NCBI GenBank assembly: GCA_008729055.1
Contig: SDUX01000015.1
Coordinates: 60,026 to 124,025, forward strand
Length of the DNA stretch: 64,000 bases
Direction of reading: 5' to 3'
Origin: Pyropia haitanensis
Lineage: Eukaryota; Rhodophyta; Bangiophyceae; Bangiales; Bangiaceae
Part shown: positions 9,781 to 18,657 of the stretch, one piece after another
Layout: every line of letters starts with the position of its first letter
Position numbering within the stretch: position 1 is the first letter of the stretch
The notes under the pieces: generated by a model
Seen by the model: the letters and a program-made list of their open reading frames with translations, nothing else
Told to the model about the DNA's origin: nothing
Databases searched by the model: none
Translations under genes and position numbers: made by a program

Positions 9781-12051
9781 CTACGAAAGACAATAAGTGC
9801 CAGCGCGGTCCCGATTCTGTCGTGGAAGAGGTTTTCCAGTAGCTTGCGCCCAACTTTCAGCCACGTTTGCGTCCGCAAAGCTTGCAACCAGCTCCGCGGA
9901 GTACTTGGCAGATATAGCCCTTGTCAGAGAGGCATACGGAAAGCGCCGCGACCGGACGAGACGCGACAGCGTACCGATAAGGCGCTCAGCAGGAAACTGC
10001 CAGTACGACCACGCAGGCCCGCAGGAACGGAGGTTTGCTGTGACGTCCAGCAACACCACAATGGTAGGTCGGCAGAGCCGAAGGCGTTCCTCCTTGCCTG
10101 CGTAAACGTGCGTGTAGTACTCGTGACAAAAAGCTCTAAGGAGCTTGTTCGCCTCGTGCAGCTCTTCTTCTGTCACCGCGCTGGGCTTGAAAATGAGACG
10201 TCCGGCACGACATAGCAGCATGAAAATCTTGAAAAACTCATCCGGAATTCGGCCGTCAAGTACAACTTCGCCGACGCTCAGGAGGAAGTACATCCAGTCA
10301 ATTGCTTTGTATGACGCGGAATGCTTGTGGATGTCGCGCAGTGCGCGAGCTTGACTGCTCGGCACTGTAGACCGGCCCGCCTTCACCTCCTTGCCAATCG
10401 CCTCGCGGACAGCAGTGCTAATAACCCAGGATAGGTCGTCCCCGAGTTGCTCGTTCTCCCCCGAAAACAGCTCCCACAGACGGGGCACCACGTTGCACAA
10501 AAACAGGTGCATTGTGTCGTACGGGACGAGCTCTGGTCCAAACTCCCACAAGTACCGCAGAGCTGGGTACCGCAGCTTGTCGGCAGGACATGGCGCAAAG
10601 AAGAGCGAATGGCCCTTGAAGCCCTCTTTCTGCGCCAGCGTCCGCACGGCAGCCTTGCTCTGTCCGGACGTGCGCGCGTCTTCGACCCTCGCGGCGCTAG
10701 CGGCGACGCTGGCCGCCGTCCGCCGGGGTGTGGTGTTCCCCTTGACGTCAAAGCGTCGACGCTTCGCCGGGGGGGGGTGTTGGGGATCGTACGGGGGGTC
10801 AAACGGGGGACAGTAGTAGCGGGTGCGCGCACGGACACCGGCGAAAATCCGAAACCGGCCAGGGTACTCATCGTTTCCCCCGATAGCGTTCAGCAGCTTG
10901 TCACCTGCCGGCATATCCGCAGTGAACTGGACGACGAAGCCCTGGATGGTTTGGGGTTCGTCGAAGCGTGCGACGGTCACGCCAGGCACACCTGCCGCCA
11001 AGAGGTTCAGCTCTTCGGCAATTGGATGTAGAAATGATTCCAAATCTGCCGGTTGACGTGGTCCGGGCGTAACTCCCAACAGCAATTGCGACACGACTCG
11101 AACTCTTGAACCTGGATCAATGTTGAGAATCGTGGCAATAATCGGCCAACCTTCAAAACCGCGCTGATTCCACGCTTGGAAGCCGTCCGTCGAAATGCTC
11201 TGCGCAATACACGTGTCGGACGAGAAGTAGCCAATGGTCACCAGCTTGCGGAAGATGGCGCCGTCGAACCAATCTCGCAGTGTCTCGGGTGGCCCCGCCG
11301 CAGCTGCTTCACGTGCCTCCTTCATGGCCTTGACCATCCCGGCCCCCACAACGGAATCTGCAAGCATCATCCGTAGCCAGGGAAGCAGTGGCCAAACAGT
11401 GGCTTGCTTCCTTGGCTCCTCGTTCGCTCTATATCGAGCGGCGCCGCACACGTCGCAGGCAGTGAGGTCGCGCCGCTCCGCTGTAAAAGCCACGCAGCCC
11501 TCCCTACAGCAATCCAACTTCCGTGTATGCAGATTGACGCTCGCATCCACCATAGAGTTAAGGAGATGTGCGGTGCGGCAGGAGCCAGAACGACGGCGCT
11601 GTAGCAGGTAATCCTCGGTTGCAGCCCGGCACAGAGAGTGCTCCACGACGAAGGCGTAGGCTACAAAATCGTCGATGTTGTCTTCGAAAACCTGAGGAGA
11701 AATACACACGCCATTAGCCACTAACCCGAGCGTCCCAGGGGCAGCCGCAGGCTGCTCGGCGGCCCCGCCGCTGTCTCCTACATCGCCATCTCCGGCACTC
11801 GGACTGCTCCCCGTAGCCCGTGAGGCATCATCCGGGGTGCGAGCCGTCGCCTCTGTCGAGGGGGGTGCAGCCGCGGGGGAGGCAACCGCGGCCGCCCGGG
11901 CGAGGGCTACGGCCGGCGCCCGTGCTCGTCGAGAAGGCCGCCCACTTTTAAGCCGCCTGTGCTCGTACCACGTGGCACGACTCACTTGTGAGAAGTCCCC
12001 TGGTACACCCCCGCTGCCTTGTGGGCAAAAGCATGCTCTCAGGTCCGCCAT
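9781..12051 (-). CDS. CACTA/EnSpm (tnp2-type) transposase
   Basis: The ATG at 12051 gives ~756 residues. An N-terminal Cys/His module (RACFCPQG ... TWYEHRR, residues 4-30) resembles a zinc finger. Near residues 180-200 a CCREGC ... CDVC module matches the Cys-rich segment of tnp2 transposases. The DDE-type core follows: STDGF near residue 287 with the typical GWPIIATILNIDPGSR, then a leucine-rich PADLESFLHPIAEELNLL, then YDTMHLFLCNVVPRLWELF near residue 510, which carries the second acidic position. The order and spacing are those of the CACTA superfamily, a cut-and-paste DNA transposon. The frame ends at a TAG, after which the same frame continues. Terminal CACTA repeats were not found by eye. 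Confidence 0.8.
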   Translation of the reverse strand: MADLRACFCPQGSGGVPGDFSQVSRATWYEHRRLKSGRPSRRARAPAVALARAAAVASPAAAPPSTEATARTPDDASRATGSSPSAGDGDVGDSGGAAEQPAAAPGTLGLVANGVCISPQVFEDNIDDFVAYAFVVEHSLCRAATEDYLLQRRRSGSCRTAHLLNSMVDASVNLHTRKLDCCREGCVAFTAERRDLTACDVCGAARYRANEEPRKQATVWPLLPWLRMMLADSVVGAGMVKAMKEAREAAAAGPPETLRDWFDGAIFRKLVTIGYFSSDTCIAQSISTDGFQAWNQRGFEGWPIIATILNIDPGSRVRVVSQLLLGVTPGPRQPADLESFLHPIAEELNLLAAGVPGVTVARFDEPQTIQGFVVQFTADMPAGDKLLNAIGGNDEYPGRFRIFAGVRARTRYYCPPFDPPYDPQHPPPAKRRRFDVKGNTTPRRTAASVAASAARVEDARTSGQSKAAVRTLAQKEGFKGHSLFFAPCPADKLRYPALRYLWEFGPELVPYDTMHLFLCNVVPRLWELFSGENEQLGDDLSWVISTAVREAIGKEVKAGRSTVPSSQARALRDIHKHSASYKAIDWMYFLLSVGEVVLDGRIPDEFFKIFMLLCRAGRLIFKPSAVTEEELHEANKLLRAFCHEYYTHVYAGKEERLRLCRPTIVVLLDVTANLRSCGPAWSYWQFPAERLIGTLSRLVRSRRFPYASLTRAISAKYSAELVASFADANVAESWAQATGKPLPRQNRDRAGTYCLS

Positions 12052-13093
12052 GCGGGCAGGTCCGAGACAGGCAGTTGGGGAAGGAGGGAGAGGGGGAAGG
12101 TGGGGGGGGAGGGTTGTTGGACGGAGAGAAGGAGTTGAGGGAGCAGGGAGAGGAGAAAGGTGGGGGGGGAGGGGCTCTGGGAGACAGGCACGGTGACGAG
12201 GCTTGGAGCAAGGGACGGCCAGACCTTGGGCCCCCGTGGGGTTGATATACTTTTGAAAGCCCGTATCTGAGGCCGATGCTCGGTTCACGTGTCTGCTGGT
12301 CCGTTGATTGGATACTTCTGGAAGTGTCGGTCGCCTTCCAGAAGGGGTTTCGATGCTCTTCCGGAAGATTCCAGATGCCCAATCAGATGTGTCATAGGAT
12401 CCACGCGGCTCTCCCAAGCTGTCAGGACCCCGTGATCCGGTGGTCGAATCGTCTAGATCGCGGTTTCTGGGTGCCCAAGCCCCGATATCGCGGTCTGATC
12501 GCGGTTCTGTTCCCATGGGGTCGCCGCCGCCCCGGATGCCCCGCTCCCGCGCGCACCCGCGGGTGCACGGCGTGGTACCTCCACCCGCCGGTGCGCCATC
12601 CCTTCCATCGCCACGCCAGCCGCGGGGCCCGTCGCCGGTGCGGGGGGAGACTACCGGCGCCGCCGCCGCCTCCGCCGCTCGCCGATCGAACTGCCGGTCG
12701 GCGGCGTTAGGGCATCCTGCGGGGGTATTGTGCATCGCGTGGCGACACGGGCAATTGCGCTAGCGCTGGCGGCGCTGCTGGCCGCGTGGGCGGGAGGGGG
12801 GGGGGTGGTGGCGGAGGCGCCGCCGCCGTCATCGCCGCGGGCTTGCAGCGATGACGAGAAGGCGGGTGGTGAGGAGGGGTTCCGTCCTCTGCCACCGCAG
12901 CCGCCGCCGCTGGTGCGGCCACCAGCCCTGTTACCGCGGACGCTGCCGTTGCCGCCACCGATGCGGGGGTGGTGGCCTCTCGCATTGCCGTTTGCGGCGG
13001 CGGCGGGAAGCCTTCACCCTTTCCCCCTACGGTGGTGCTCCCCCCCTGCGAAGCCGCCGCCGCGGCGACCGTGGCGGCCGTGGCAGCAGCGGT
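12052..13093. other. 5' flank of the transposase with GA-rich microsatellite
   Basis: The stretch 12070-12210 is a purine-rich GGAGG/GAGGG microsatellite. 12240-12530 is mixed sequence with no recognised motif and probably includes the transposase promoter and element end. 12540-13090 is GC-rich with Ala/Pro-rich open frames on both strands and no supported gene. Confidence 0.35.
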
Positions 13094-13124
13094 GTTACTC
13101 CTGCCTCCAGCCGCGGGTGTGCCA
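13094..13124 (-). repeat. B2 copy of the ~31-bp split direct repeat
   Basis: The sequence starting TTACTCCTGCCTCCAGCC recurs at 13601-13631, directly beside the 272-bp repeat. In split-repeat YR retrotransposons such a pair marks the 3' end of the element. Confidence 0.65.
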
Positions 13125-13200
13125 ATAGATACACGTTTATATATTGGCTCGGCCGGGTGCGTGTGTGTCCAAAGATCGCCACAGCAAGCCGGCCAAACCT

Positions 13201-13226
13201 TGGGCGCGAGAATGTGCTCGCGCCCA
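13201..13226. other. Perfect 10-bp inverted repeat (hairpin)
   Basis: TGGGCGCGAG at 13201-13210 and its exact reverse complement at 13217-13226 are separated by six bases. It sits in the extra ~200 bp between the A2 and B2 repeats of the YR retrotransposon and could be a recombination or RNA-folding signal. Confidence 0.6.
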
Positions 13227-13328
13227 GAACAAGAGAGGGCAAACAGCGTGCCCCGCAAAGGAGGCAGGCGAGAAGAAGCACTCGCCCACGGTGAGTCTCA
13301 CGCGGGCGCCAAGCCGGGAAGGTGGGAG

Positions 13329-13600
13329 GGAGCGTCTCGCGCAGCGCCGAGAGCGCTGGCGCGAGGGCAAACGAACGTGCCGGCCGTCGGCGGCCGGCGG
13401 TCCCCCCCGCGCCCCCAGCTGATATCCCCCCCGCCCCTGGCTGGAGCGGCGGAGATCCCCCACCCGTGGAGGGCGGGGACAGCTGGCCGGTCGGCGGCTC
13501 CCAATCCGCCACCCCTCACAATTAGAGAGAGAGAAGCAATGTCAATAAGCCCACCCGCTTGGCGCAGACATAACAGCTTAACACGAACAAACAAGACATA
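13329..13600 (-). repeat. A2 copy of the 272-bp direct repeat
   Basis: It matches 18386-18657 over 272 bp with no difference seen by eye, and directly abuts the B1 short repeat on its right. Confidence 0.85.
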
Positions 13601-13631
13601 TTACTCCTGCCTCCAGCCGCGGGTGTGCCAG
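13601..13631 (-). repeat. B1 copy of the ~31-bp split direct repeat
   Basis: Matches 13094-13124. It lies just downstream of the recombinase ORF and next to the A2 repeat. Confidence 0.65.
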
Positions 13632-13662
13632 AAGATGGAGATGGCCGCGGCGCCGGTGGTCG

Positions 13663-14730
13663 TCATGTGCCAGGCCGGAGCCAGCGGCCGCAAAGGCGCA
13701 GAGCCGCAGGGGAGAAGGGCGCCAAGACCGAGACGTAGCTCGCGAGGGCAGTCTTGGTGTCGTTGTCCTTGTGGCCCAGCATTGCCGCGACCGCCACCAG
13801 AGGGACGCCGATAACGTAGAGGGCGGTCGCCCCCCCCGCACGGCAGCTGTAAGAGGAGTACAGGACACCAGGCGGGGGGGATGCGCCGAGCGCCGCCATG
13901 GCCTTGTGCAGCCACACCGTCACGTCGTCGGGTGTTGGCGGGCGGTCGAGGCTGACGGTGGAGAACAGCATGCGGTTTGGCGGTGCCGCCGCAGCACGGA
14001 GCTCGTCGACCATGCCATGTAGGAGGGGAAGCACGTCGTCGTCGTCAAGCTTGGGGTCGGTGGGGATGGTATAGACCAGCCGACGTGGGTCTGGGCGGGC
14101 TTCCGCGTTCTTGAACCGGTTGACCTCAATGTGGAACGCCCCGTCTGGCAGGACCGACACGTCTTGGCGCTGCAACTCCAACACCTCGACGGTGCGGCGA
14201 CAGACCAGGAAGCAAAGGATGACGGCGGTCCAACGGCGACGCCACTCGGCGTCGGTGGTGCGACGAGCGAGGCGGATAATGTCGAGCACCAGGTCAGCGG
14301 GTAGGGGCCCACGGGCCGCCGGCAGCGAGTTGGTGCGGTCGGCCACGATGCGCGCCCATCCCTTGCGCAACTTTGAGACGTGCGCGCCTGAGGCGGGCTT
14401 GGGGTAGCCCTTGGCTACGTGCATGTTATTGATGGACGTGAGGTAGTTGCGCATCGTGGACGGCTTCAGGTTGCGGTCGCACATGGAGCCAAAGTAGCAC
14501 GACAGTGCCGCCTCGGTTGTGGGCAGTGCCGACCAGCCGTTGGCCTCGCAAAAGTCGGCAAAGTAGGTCCAGCTGCGGTTGTACCCGGCGGCCGTGCGGT
14601 GGGTGATGGCAGCGCCCAGGATGGCGCGGGCGGTGGACGCCCCGGCGCTTAGGGAGCCGAGGGCGGCCACGGTGGCGGCCTCGGACTCGTCCCTCCACGC
14701 GACGCTGCGGGCGCAGGGTTGTTGCCGTCG
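13663..14730 (-). CDS. Tyrosine recombinase of the YR retrotransposon
   Basis: The frame holds an N-terminal helical SAM-like core-binding region (RTAAGYNRSWTYFADFCEANG), then the catalytic domain: the first Arg in FLVCRRTVEVLELQRQDV, the second box SSYSCRAGGATALY, the GHK box (AMLGHKDND) and the Tyr nucleophile in ASYVS. The second box normally reads HxxR; here the His position is Tyr (YSCR), while Arg and the Gly-Gly-Ala-Thr signature are kept. The domain lies in the -1 frame relative to RT-RNase H and overlaps its end, with no early ATG, so it is probably made by frameshifting or from its own transcript. It would insert the circular cDNA. Confidence 0.75.
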   Translation of the reverse strand, partial: RRQQPCARSVAWRDESEAATVAALGSLSAGASTARAILGAAITHRTAAGYNRSWTYFADFCEANGWSALPTTEAALSCYFGSMCDRNLKPSTMRNYLTSINNMHVAKGYPKPASGAHVSKLRKGWARIVADRTNSLPAARGPLPADLVLDIIRLARRTTDAEWRRRWTAVILCFLVCRRTVEVLELQRQDVSVLPDGAFHIEVNRFKNAEARPDPRRLVYTIPTDPKLDDDDVLPLLHGMVDELRAAAAPPNRMLFSTVSLDRPPTPDDVTVWLHKAMAALGASPPPGVLYSSYSCRAGGATALYVIGVPLVAVAAMLGHKDNDTKTALASYVSVLAPFSPAALRLCGRWLRPGT

Positions 14731-16817
14731 ATCAACAGAGCGGCCGTTCGCCAAGACGGCCGTCTGGCGGGCGAGGCCCACTTGCCGTGCGTGAATAGGC
14801 GCGCGGTCTGCGGGAGGAGCACCGACGCATGCGCGGCCATGAGGAGTTCCCGCCACCACGGGAACGCCCGCCACTCGGGAACGATGACGACCGCCGTGGC
14901 GCGGTCCCGCCGCAACTTGGGCAAGACCAACGATAGCTGGGATATGGGCGGGTTGACGTAGTTCCGCTCCCCGCCCCAATGTTGTGCCCAGCCGTCGACT
15001 GCCTCGCAGCCCGCGGCCGCCGTCAGGGAGTTGAAGCGCGGGAGCTGGCGGTTGGCCGATGACGCAAACCGGTCCACCGTGAGGGGGCCCCAAGCGTGGT
15101 GCAGGGCGAGAAAGATGTCCCGCCGGAGGTACCAGTCCGACGAGTCCAGGTCGCGAGACAGTTTGTCCGCCTCGACGTTGGCGACCGAGGAAAGCCACGT
15201 CGCCTCGGCCCGCAGACAGCGCTTCGACAGCTTGCTGACGACGCGGTCCAAGACAACCTTGAGCGCGGGGGAGCGCGTGGTCATGTTGTTGAGCACGGCG
15301 ACGTTCACCGTGCTGTCGAGGCGGAGCCTCAACACGCCTGGCCCCGTCACGTGGGGGAAGCAGTCCAAGGCGTTGTCCAACGCCATCAGCTCTTGGACGT
15401 TGATGTGATCGGCCTGCTGCGCTAGGGAGAAGAAGCCTCGTGCCGGCACAGAGCGGTTGAGCAAGGCGCCCCAGCCGTACCCGCACGCGTCCGTCGTCAG
15501 CTCCGCGACCACGGGCTGCTGCCAGAGAGCTCGGCCCACCTCGTTCGAGTCGCCCAGCCGCGTCCACCACAGCAGCTCGGTGAGTGCCGCCGTAGAGAGT
15601 CGCAGCTGGGACCGCGTCCCGCTGCCAGAGAGGCAGTGATACAGGGAGTGCAGGTGGAACCGCGCGAGGGGGACGGCCGCCGAGCAGGACACGGCCAGGC
15701 CGCAGAAACGCTGCAGGGCCCGCAAGCGGATCCAGCGGCGATGCGATGAGGCCGCGCGCAGGAGGGAGTGCGCCGCGCCGATGACTGAGTCTAGCCGACG
15801 GGGAGGTAAGAGGAGGAGACGACGGACCGTGTCGACACGGAAGCCCAACAGGTCCAGCGTCGTCGTCCCCACGGTGGCGCCTTTCGTGGGGTGGATTTGA
15901 ATCCCCAAGCGGCGGAAGCAGGCGACAGCGCGACGCCGAGCGGAGGTGGCCGCCGCCTTGGAGCCGGGCCGGGTGCCCGTCGCGCATGACGCGAAGTCGT
16001 CCATGTAGCCCAGCAAGCAGAAGCCCCGCATGCGCAGGTGGGCGAGGACGGGCCGCAACACCTTGGTGAGTGCCCACGGGGCCAGCTTCAATCCGAACGG
16101 GAGGGAGAGCGGGTAGTACAGCTGCCCGTCGACCACGAAAGCGAGGCGCTCGCTGTCCGCCGGGTCGAGGAGGACGTGATGAAAGGCGTCCGAGATATCC
16201 CAGCTGACGAGGTGGTCGCCCGGCTGCAGCTGCGCCACAAAGGATGCCAGACTTTCGTATTTGAAGGGGCGGTCCTCCAGGTAGTCGTTGACAACGGACA
16301 GGTCGACCACCAGCCGCGGCTTGCGGGCTGCGTCGGCGACAAAGGTCGCGGCCGCCCAGGGTGCCTTGCGGGCCTCGGACGCCTTGGCACGGCGCACAAA
16401 CCCGCGCGTGACCCATCGCTTGATCTCCCGCGACGCCCAAGCCGCTTCCGCGGGTTGCTGCCGGATGGGCCGTGCGCGGTAGGGCAGGGGGGTGGACCGC
16501 CAGGGCAGCGACAGGCCGTGCTCCAGCACGGACAACACCCAACGACTGGCCCCGAGGCGTCGCCAGGCCGGCAGACACGCGCGGACCGATAGGTAGGGCG
16601 GGGGAAGGCGGGGGTCGGCGGCGGGCTTGTCCGGTAGGATTCGCGGCGCCGCCGGGACGCAGGAGGGGCGAGGAAGGTCCTCCGACGTCGGGGGGGGGGA
16701 ATGTGGGTGGCGGTAGGGACACCGCCCCGGTGCAGCGCTAAGGGCGCTGCTCCTCCGTCCAGTGGCATGCGCGCCGGAAAGCCTGGGTGGCCGCCCCCCG
16801 ACCGAAAACCCGAAGCG
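14649..16817 (-). CDS. Reverse transcriptase-RNase H of the YR retrotransposon
   Basis: The frame follows directly after the Gag-like ORF in the same phase, separated by one TGA (16818-16820). RT motifs appear in order: RLVVDLSVVNDYL, HLVSWDISDAFHHV, PLSLPFGLKLAPWAL and the catalytic GYMDDF. RNase H follows with TTDACGYGWGALL, VQELMALDNAL and LRLDSTVNVAVLNN, then the conserved DIRS-type tail (WGPLTVDRFASSAN). The RT is of the DIRS/Ngaro branch rather than the gypsy type; there is no protease or integrase in the frame. A C10 tract on the minus strand (16690-16699) lies between Gag and RT. Expression by TGA readthrough is possible but unproven. Confidence 0.8.
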   Translation of the reverse strand, partial: RFGFSVGGRPPRLSGAHATGRRSSALSAAPGRCPYRHPHSPPPTSEDLPRPSCVPAAPRILPDKPAADPRLPPPYLSVRACLPAWRRLGASRWVLSVLEHGLSLPWRSTPLPYRARPIRQQPAEAAWASREIKRWVTRGFVRRAKASEARKAPWAAATFVADAARKPRLVVDLSVVNDYLEDRPFKYESLASFVAQLQPGDHLVSWDISDAFHHVLLDPADSERLAFVVDGQLYYPLSLPFGLKLAPWALTKVLRPVLAHLRMRGFCLLGYMDDFASCATGTRPGSKAAATSARRRAVACFRRLGIQIHPTKGATVGTTTLDLLGFRVDTVRRLLLLPPRRLDSVIGAAHSLLRAASSHRRWIRLRALQRFCGLAVSCSAAVPLARFHLHSLYHCLSGSGTRSQLRLSTAALTELLWWTRLGDSNEVGRALWQQPVVAELTTDACGYGWGALLNRSVPARGFFSLAQQADHINVQELMALDNALDCFPHVTGPGVLRLRLDSTVNVAVLNNMTTRSPALKVVLDRVVSKLSKRCLRAEATWLSSVANVEADKLSRDLDSSDWYLRRDIFLALHHAWGPLTVDRFASSANRQLPRFNSLTAAAGCEAVDGWAQHWGGERNYVNPPISQLSLVLPKLRRDRATAVVIVPEWRAFPWWRELLMAAHASVLLPQTARLFTHGKWASPARRPSWRTAALLIDGNNPAPAASRGGTSPRPPPWPPSAP

Positions 16818-18248
16818 TCAGGCAGCGGGCGGAGGCGGCGGCGTTTGGACGCCGGGCTTCTTGATCTTGCCGGCGCCGCGGCCACGGCCGGGCCGGCGGG
16901 GGCGGAGGCGCGGGGTGCCGCGTCGGAGGTTGCCACCGCCGCGCGACCACGCGGGAGGGGGGAGCCCCCACTCGCCGGCGGGTGGGTGGATGTTGGCGAG
17001 CGCTCGGCCCTGCGCACGAGCGACATGGGTGGCGCGGTCGCGAGAGGCGATCTCGTGGAAGCCGGCCGTGGCGGCGTTGGTGAACGAGGTGTGGTTGGCC
17101 TCGAGCACCGCGGAGTGGAGGGAAGCGGCGTACGCAGCGTCCGACCGCCAACGAAGGAGGACCTCGTACCGGGTAGCCAAGATGTGGTAGATCTGGTAGA
17201 CGTGCGTGCGCGCGGAGGCGTGCAAGGCGGCGGTGGCGGCGTAGGTAGGGCGCTCGTCAGCCGCTGCCGCTTCCCAATCCGCGAGGGAGTTGTTGAGGTT
17301 GCGCAGCCAGGCGCAGCCCATGTAGAGCACGTGGGCCTCGATTGCGTTGCGTCCGCCGTTGCCGAACTCGGCAGTGTAGTCCGTGTCCCCGGTGGGCTTG
17401 AATGGCACGGGAAAGGTGCCGGGGCGGGTGAGGCGGGAGGGGAGATCAAAACCCTCGATGCTGGGGCAGCCGTTGTAGACCGCGTCCACGGCGGCACCGG
17501 AAAAGGCGGCGCGCGGGGCGGCTCCACGTCCAACACCGGCGGCACCGGAGGCGGGGCCAGCGCCGTGGGGGCTAGGCGCGCCGCTGCCGACGCCCGTGCG
17601 CGCACCCGTCGGCTCCGCCGTTTCCGGTGCCCAGTCATCGTCGTCGGCAACGTCGGCAGCGACCGCCGCGACAGGGGCGACAGCGGCCGGGGCGGGCGGG
17701 GCAACGGGTGCGGCGGCCGGCGTCGCTGCCCCCGCAGACGTCGTCACGGCTTGAATCAATGCGGCTAGCGCCGCGGGGGGCAAGCCAGCGAGGGCGGCCA
17801 GGGGGTTAGCCGCAGCGGGGTCGGCCGCGGGGGGAGGAGGGGGCGTCACCGGGGGCGTGGGGTGGGCACGTCCACGGGACCGACGCTTGCGGATCGGGGA
17901 CGGGAGACCAAAACGCCGAGAAGGGACTGGAGCCGGCACCACGGGAGCGGGCGCCGCAGGTGACGCGGCCTCTGCAGGGGGAGCAGCGTCGGGCGCCGGA
18001 GCGACGGGAGCGGACGCGGCAGGCGTCGCGCCCACCGCAAGGGAAGAGGAGGAGCCGGTCGTCCCAGACGACGCCGTGGAGGCGCCGCTTGAGGGAGCCG
18101 GGGATGCCGCGGCCGCCGCCTCGACCGCGGCAGCGGCGGCGGCGACGACAGCCTCACTGGCCGAGGACCGCGACCGAGACGCGGCGACCGATCCCCCCGA
18201 GGGGGTGGCGCCGCGGGACGACCGGGAGCCCGAGCGAGTGGCTGGCAT
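16818..18248 (-). CDS. Gag-like protein of the YR retrotransposon
   Basis: The ATG at 18248 starts a 476-residue frame. The first ~250 residues are Ala/Pro/Ser-rich and disordered with a basic patch (PIRKRRSRGRAHP). A folded helical region follows (about 270-400, with aromatic and charged residues such as VYQIYHILATRYEVLLRW). The C-terminus is basic and Gly/Arg-rich (RPRRPGRGRGAGKIKKPG), suited to nucleic-acid binding in place of a zinc knuckle. It lies first in the element after the A1 repeat, the usual Gag position. Function is inferred from position and composition. Confidence 0.65.
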   Translation of the reverse strand: MPATRSGSRSSRGATPSGGSVAASRSRSSASEAVVAAAAAAVEAAAAASPAPSSGASTASSGTTGSSSSLAVGATPAASAPVAPAPDAAPPAEAASPAAPAPVVPAPVPSRRFGLPSPIRKRRSRGRAHPTPPVTPPPPPAADPAAANPLAALAGLPPAALAALIQAVTTSAGAATPAAAPVAPPAPAAVAPVAAVAADVADDDDWAPETAEPTGARTGVGSGAPSPHGAGPASGAAGVGRGAAPRAAFSGAAVDAVYNGCPSIEGFDLPSRLTRPGTFPVPFKPTGDTDYTAEFGNGGRNAIEAHVLYMGCAWLRNLNNSLADWEAAAADERPTYAATAALHASARTHVYQIYHILATRYEVLLRWRSDAAYAASLHSAVLEANHTSFTNAATAGFHEIASRDRATHVARAQGRALANIHPPAGEWGLPPPAWSRGGGNLRRGTPRLRPRRPGRGRGAGKIKKPGVQTPPPPPAA

Positions 18249-18385
18249 GGTCCCACCGCAGGGGTGGGGGGGGGGTGCCCCAAGCTGCGACCGCAGGCGG
18301 CGCAGCGGTAGTGTGTATCAAACGGCCCGTGAAGGCGGGTCGCAGGCCCGCGCGCCAGATCTCGGCGCGGACACCCGACTGCGTC

Positions 18386-18657
18386 GGAGCGTCTCGCGCA
18401 GCGCCGAGAGCGCTGGCGCGAGGGCAAACGAACGTGCCGGCCGTCGGCGGCCGGCGGTCCCCCCCGCGCCCCCAGCTGATATCCCCCCCGCCCCTGGCTG
18501 GAGCGGCGGAGATCCCCCACCCGTGGAGGGCGGGGACAGCTGGCCGGTCGGCGGCTCCCAATCCGCCACCCCTCACAATTAGAGAGAGAGAAGCAATGTC
18601 AATAAGCCCACCCGCTTGGCGCAGACATAACAGCTTAACACGAACAAACAAGACATA
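18386..18657 (-). repeat. A1 copy of the 272-bp direct repeat
   Basis: This is the 5' terminal repeat of the YR retrotransposon, matching 13329-13600 base for base by eye. It ends 138 bp before the Gag-like ATG. Confidence 0.85.

Larger units (their letters stand above)
13094..18657 (-). mobile_element. Tyrosine-recombinase retrotransposon (DIRS/Ngaro/PAT type)
   Basis: The element reads right to left. A 272-bp repeat (18386-18657) is followed by a Gag-like ORF, RT-RNase H and a tyrosine recombinase. At the left end come a ~31-bp repeat B1 (13601-13631), a copy of the 272-bp repeat (13329-13600) and a second ~31-bp copy B2 (13094-13124). This A1-ORFs-B1-A2-B2 order is the split direct repeat arrangement of PAT/Ngaro-like elements, which recombine through a circular intermediate instead of using integrase. 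About 200 bp lie between A2 and B2, which is atypical. The two 272-bp copies look identical by eye, suggesting recent activity. Confidence 0.8.

Noticed and set aside
12730..13128. Plus-strand ORF with signal-peptide-like start
   Set aside because: Starts at GTG with no ATG, and an Ala-rich frame on the other strand is equally plausible.
14731..16722. N-terminal two thirds of the 1,019-codon minus-strand ORF
   Set aside because: This part is an out-of-frame shadow of RT-RNase H; only the recombinase portion (13663-14730) is real.
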